Shown here one piece after another: positions 4,501 through 7,317 of a stretch of 7,317 nt of DNA. Both the position numbers and the translations under genes were made by a program. The stretch lies in NCBI GenBank assembly GCA_002419125.1, contig DIFL01000015.1, positions 11,343 to 18,659 of the forward strand, written 5' to 3'. This DNA is from Candidatus Dojkabacteria bacterium UBA5749 (GTDB taxonomy: Bacteria > Patescibacteriota > Dojkabacteria > SC72). Numbering within the stretch: the stretch's first letter is position 1; each line of letters opens with the position of its first letter. The notes below the pieces were generated by a model. The model worked only from the letters and a program-made list of their open reading frames with translations. It had not been told where the DNA came from and searched no databases.

Positions 4501-7317
4501 TTATTTACTCCACCAAAAGGGTTGTTTCCCCTCATCATTAAACCAGTTCCCGTGCCTCATAATTTGATCCATTGAAGGACCGGAAGTTTCATAATCAATA
4601 TTAACAGAAGATATGTATGGTGAAAATCCATACAAACTACTTACAAATATTAATCTATACTTAATATATGAAGTACCACCAAATTCAGAGGAGATACTTT
4701 CACCAGATTTAAATCCAGTGAAGAACTTAATGTCTCTAATATCTATATCCTGTTCATCTTTAACATATATCTCATTAGTCACAGGATTTAAGAAATCCTT
4801 AGTAGGTATATATACACTCTCCCACTTTAATACCTTTGCAGAAGTTGTAAAACCACCAGAGGGAATTGTACTCCCCTGCTCCCAACTACTTAATACTACT
4901 AAACCAGTTTCTCTGCTTAACTCCTCAACCCTACCCTGTGCTTGATACTCATCTTGAGATATTACAATCATATCCCCTTTATTAAGACTTACAATATAGT
5001 TGTCTCCACCAAAAGGCATCTGATTAATTGAAAAAGATAGAGTATCTAGGGAAAGTATTTGTGTATCATTTTGTAAATTAGCCTTAAATTGAGGATTAAA
5101 TATATATCTCCTACTCTCTAAGTTATGAAAACGATATATATCCTCAGGTAATTTTTCTACATTAGAAACTCTAACATTGGTAATTTCCCCAGTAAATGTA
5201 GCCATACTATCAATACAACCACTTCCAATACCATATGTCCAAAGAGATAGATTTGCTAATTCTGGAATACTCTTTCTATTTCCATTTACATATATATCAG
5301 TACCATCTTGTTTAAACGAAATTGAAAGAAAGTTTGGAGAATTAAGTAAATACATATCCTCAATTACATTGCTTACTCCATTAATTACGACATCAACCTT
5401 ACCACTATCAAGGGAGTGTATCTCAAGTCCTTCAAAGCTTAGCAAACAGCTACTTTCAAGTGCTGAGGGGGTAAATCTCATATCTAAGTATTTAACATCT
5501 ATTGGTGTCTGCAAAGTACTCAAAAGAGGGTCTAAAATAACAGTTGTATCATCACTATCCCCATTTTCAAACTTACTACCTCCTAGTAAAATCTCTTTTC
5601 GAGTATCTGAAAGATATTCAAAAGAAAGTAATTCATAACTACTAAGACTCTCTTGCTTCCCTTGAATATGTATATACCCCTCTTCTTGTGAAGGCAAAGG
5701 TAAATATTGTGCTTTATTTACCCACTCCTCCCAAGTTAATCCATTAGTACTACTCATATATTGCATTGAAATAGCACCATATGAAGAGTTACTAAGCAAT
5801 TCATTTTTAGCTAACAACCTCTCATATACTCTTACTGTATCAATATATCCACTACCTTTAAAATCAATATTACCTAGTAAATTCTCTAACCCATATCCCA
5901 CATCTGCTTTGTATTCGGATTCATCAATATATATGGATATTGAGGAGTTAGAGATGCTAAATACCAAGGAAACATATTGCCACCTGTTATACTTTACAGG
6001 TATTTCTGTGCTGTATTGGACACTATTTACATCCTCAAAAACATACTTGTTATCAACTATTTTTAAACTTCCTAAATTGGAAAGAAATACCTCTTTGGAA
6101 TTTGCAAGAAATCTTTTGTATGACCAAAATTCTAGTGTAATATTCTCCTTTGCCGCAGTATTTATCTCCAATCTTTTATTTTGATCAATACCTAAATACA
6201 AAGAATCCTCTCCATACTTAATTTTTTCAGAAAGTTCTGTATTAAAATTCTCTTCAAAAACTAAATCCATTCTTGAGAAAGGTTCCTCAATACTTGGCGA
6301 GGCTTGAGCAAATCCCTGCCACCCTATTGAGTTTAATACACTATTTTCTTCTAGTTGTAACATACTAGAGGTATATGTTCCAGAGATAGAGTCAGAATTT
6401 AATTTAACTGTTTGTAATTGATCCCTAGATACTCTCTCATACTCCCCCTCATCGAAAAGTACTTGACTATCGTGAACAATACTAGGGTCAATTCTAATTG
6501 GAAACACCCTCTCACTACTTAGTAACCACTCTGGGTCTAATATTATCTCGTACACAAAATTGCCGCTATCGGTTTGTAATATATTTGAAACAACATTACT
6601 AGTTTTAACACCAACAGAGTCAACTGCATACTCAGGTAAGAAATGTGCAAAGTAGTTTCCCTTGCTGTCTGTTAGATATGTAAAACCATTTGAATATCTA
6701 CCACCACCATCTAGACTTCTATTTAAGGTTAAACCTTCATCTAGTTTAATCTCAAAAAGAAACCTATTAACTGGCAATACACACTCACTACCATCACATG
6801 AAGATGTATATTGTACTAACTCGTTTAATACTATCTCTTCTTTAATACCCTTACCCTCTATTACCTGATACTCTATATCCACCCCTCTATATATCTCTTT
6901 AGCAACTACAGTATCTTTAGAAACAACATCTTTTTCATCTCCCCCTATCTCTCTACCCATCTGAACAAGCTCAAAGCCCCTTTTAATATCTCCTTTGGAT
7001 GTTAACTCCATATCTATTAAACCTTGCATCTTTTCGTCATATGAGACCTCTAAAAGGGATATCTCTAAACCCTTTCTCTCCTGCTTTATACCTAATGAAT
7101 ACCTAATTTTCTCCCATAGACTTGGTTTTGTGTCTTTCTTAATATTAATATATGAGGATACTGTTTCAAATCTTACATATTTACCATCTACAAAATCAAC
7201 AACGAAATTAGGGTTAATATTTGTAAAATTCTCATTACTTTCCGACGCTCTAACAATACTGTCATTCTCTTTCTTACTTGTAAGAGATATTAAGGTATAT
7301 ATTACTCCAATACAAAG
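4501..7317 (-). CDS. Large secreted or surface LamG-domain protein, N-terminus cut by right window edge
   Basis: The frame is open to the last base: 938 residues visible, no start codon reached. Numbering from the edge, residues 1-12 (LCIGVIYTLISL) look like the end of a signal peptide or anchor. A WapA/Rhs-like wall-protein region follows, with YRGVDIEYQVIEGKGIKEEI (143-162) and DPEWLLSSERVFPIRIDPSI (261-280). Two concanavalin/LamG-like beta domains lie at about 391-501 (ENITLEFWSYKRF, NRWQYVSLVF, GYIDTVRVYERLL) and 621-721 (PNFLSISFKQDGTDIYVNG, GEITNVRVSN). Between them is SSTNGLTWEEWV, and after them YQAQGRVEELSRETGLVVLS and a beta-rich end. The C-terminus is MRHGNWFNDEGKQPFWWSK, resembling tails I recall on Patescibacterial surface proteins. 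There is no LPXTG motif or C-terminal anchor. Binding to glycans or host surfaces is a guess from LamG folds. It is probably co-transcribed with the cyclophilin gene. Confidence 0.88.
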   Translation of the reverse strand, partial: LCIGVIYTLISLTSKKENDSIVRASESNENFTNINPNFVVDFVDGKYVRFETVSSYINIKKDTKPSLWEKIRYSLGIKQERKGLEISLLEVSYDEKMQGLIDMELTSKGDIKRGFELVQMGREIGGDEKDVVSKDTVVAKEIYRGVDIEYQVIEGKGIKEEIVLNELVQYTSSCDGSECVLPVNRFLFEIKLDEGLTLNRSLDGGGRYSNGFTYLTDSKGNYFAHFLPEYAVDSVGVKTSNVVSNILQTDSGNFVYEIILDPEWLLSSERVFPIRIDPSIVHDSQVLFDEGEYERVSRDQLQTVKLNSDSISGTYTSSMLQLEENSVLNSIGWQGFAQASPSIEEPFSRMDLVFEENFNTELSEKIKYGEDSLYLGIDQNKRLEINTAAKENITLEFWSYKRFLANSKEVFLSNLGSLKIVDNKYVFEDVNSVQYSTEIPVKYNRWQYVSLVFSISNSSISIYIDESEYKADVGYGLENLLGNIDFKGSGYIDTVRVYERLLAKNELLSNSSYGAISMQYMSSTNGLTWEEWVNKAQYLPLPSQEEGYIHIQGKQESLSSYELLSFEYLSDTRKEILLGGSKFENGDSDDTTVILDPLLSTLQTPIDVKYLDMRFTPSALESSCLLSFEGLEIHSLDSGKVDVVINGVSNVIEDMYLLNSPNFLSISFKQDGTDIYVNGNRKSIPELANLSLWTYGIGSGCIDSMATFTGEITNVRVSNVEKLPEDIYRFHNLESRRYIFNPQFKANLQNDTQILSLDTLSFSINQMPFGGDNYIVSLNKGDMIVISQDEYQAQGRVEELSRETGLVVLSSWEQGSTIPSGGFTTSAKVLKWESVYIPTKDFLNPVTNEIYVKDEQDIDIRDIKFFTGFKSGESISSEFGGTSYIKYRLIFVSSLYGFSPYISSVNIDYETSGPSMDQIMRHGNWFNDEGKQPFWWSK

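Noticed and set aside
4478..4503. Promoter in the 20-base gap before the cyclophilin gene
   Set aside because: The gap is almost pure A/T, so -10-like strings appear by chance and no -35 partner was seen; co-transcription with the large gene is simpler.
6941..7029. Start of the large gene at the ATG at 7029
   Set aside because: The frame continues unbroken to the window edge with a hydrophobic N-terminal run and no alternative start, so this Met is internal.

Overview
The window reads as part of an AT-rich bacterial chromosome with every real gene on the minus strand. It most likely comes from the candidate phyla radiation (Patescibacteria). The clues are an arginyl-tRNA synthetase with the variant active-site neighbourhood EYTDPNPFKTFHIGHL, a ComEC split into two polypeptides, a large LamG-bearing surface protein with a C-terminal tail of the type I associate with these lineages (MRHGNWF...QPFWW), and AT-rich start regions mostly without a Shine-Dalgarno sequence. 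The phylum call is inference from remembered family patterns; no database search was possible. UGA acts as a normal stop (it ends comEC), so this does not look like a UGA-Gly lineage.

In the direction of transcription (right to left): a large secreted or surface protein is cut by the right edge and ends at 4501. Twenty bases later comes a membrane-anchored cyclophilin-type protein (4480-3863) with altered active-site residues. After a 57-base gap holding a promoter-like sequence and a perfect dyad comes a DNA-uptake cluster. It consists of comEA (3805-3089; membrane anchor, SLBB and helix-hairpin-helix), comEC membrane channel (3098-1584) and a separate membrane-anchored metallo-beta-lactamase protein (1587-784) that corresponds to the C-terminal domain of a full-length ComEC. 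The three genes overlap by 10 and 4 bases, so they should be co-translated. Thirty bases further are two paralogous arginine tRNAs, tRNA-Arg(GCG) and tRNA-Arg(TCG), and 23 bases after the second begins argS, which is cut by the left edge.

Two functional modules emerge. One is a DNA-import machine: ComEA binds incoming double-stranded DNA outside the membrane, ComEC passes a single strand, and the MBL protein may process the DNA at the entrance. The surface protein and the cyclophilin upstream are extracytoplasmic and may be a separate cell-surface unit. The other is an arginine-decoding module: two tRNAs whose anticodons together cover all four CGN codons by standard wobble, placed directly before the enzyme that charges them.

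No intergenic gap exceeds 57 bases. I saw no CRISPR array, insertion sequence, riboswitch or convincing rho-independent terminator. The most notable points are the two-part ComEC, the tRNA-Arg(GCG)/tRNA-Arg(TCG)/argS cluster, the Arg-to-Gln change plus shortened loop in the cyclophilin, and the dyad covering the putative comEA promoter and reaching its start codon.
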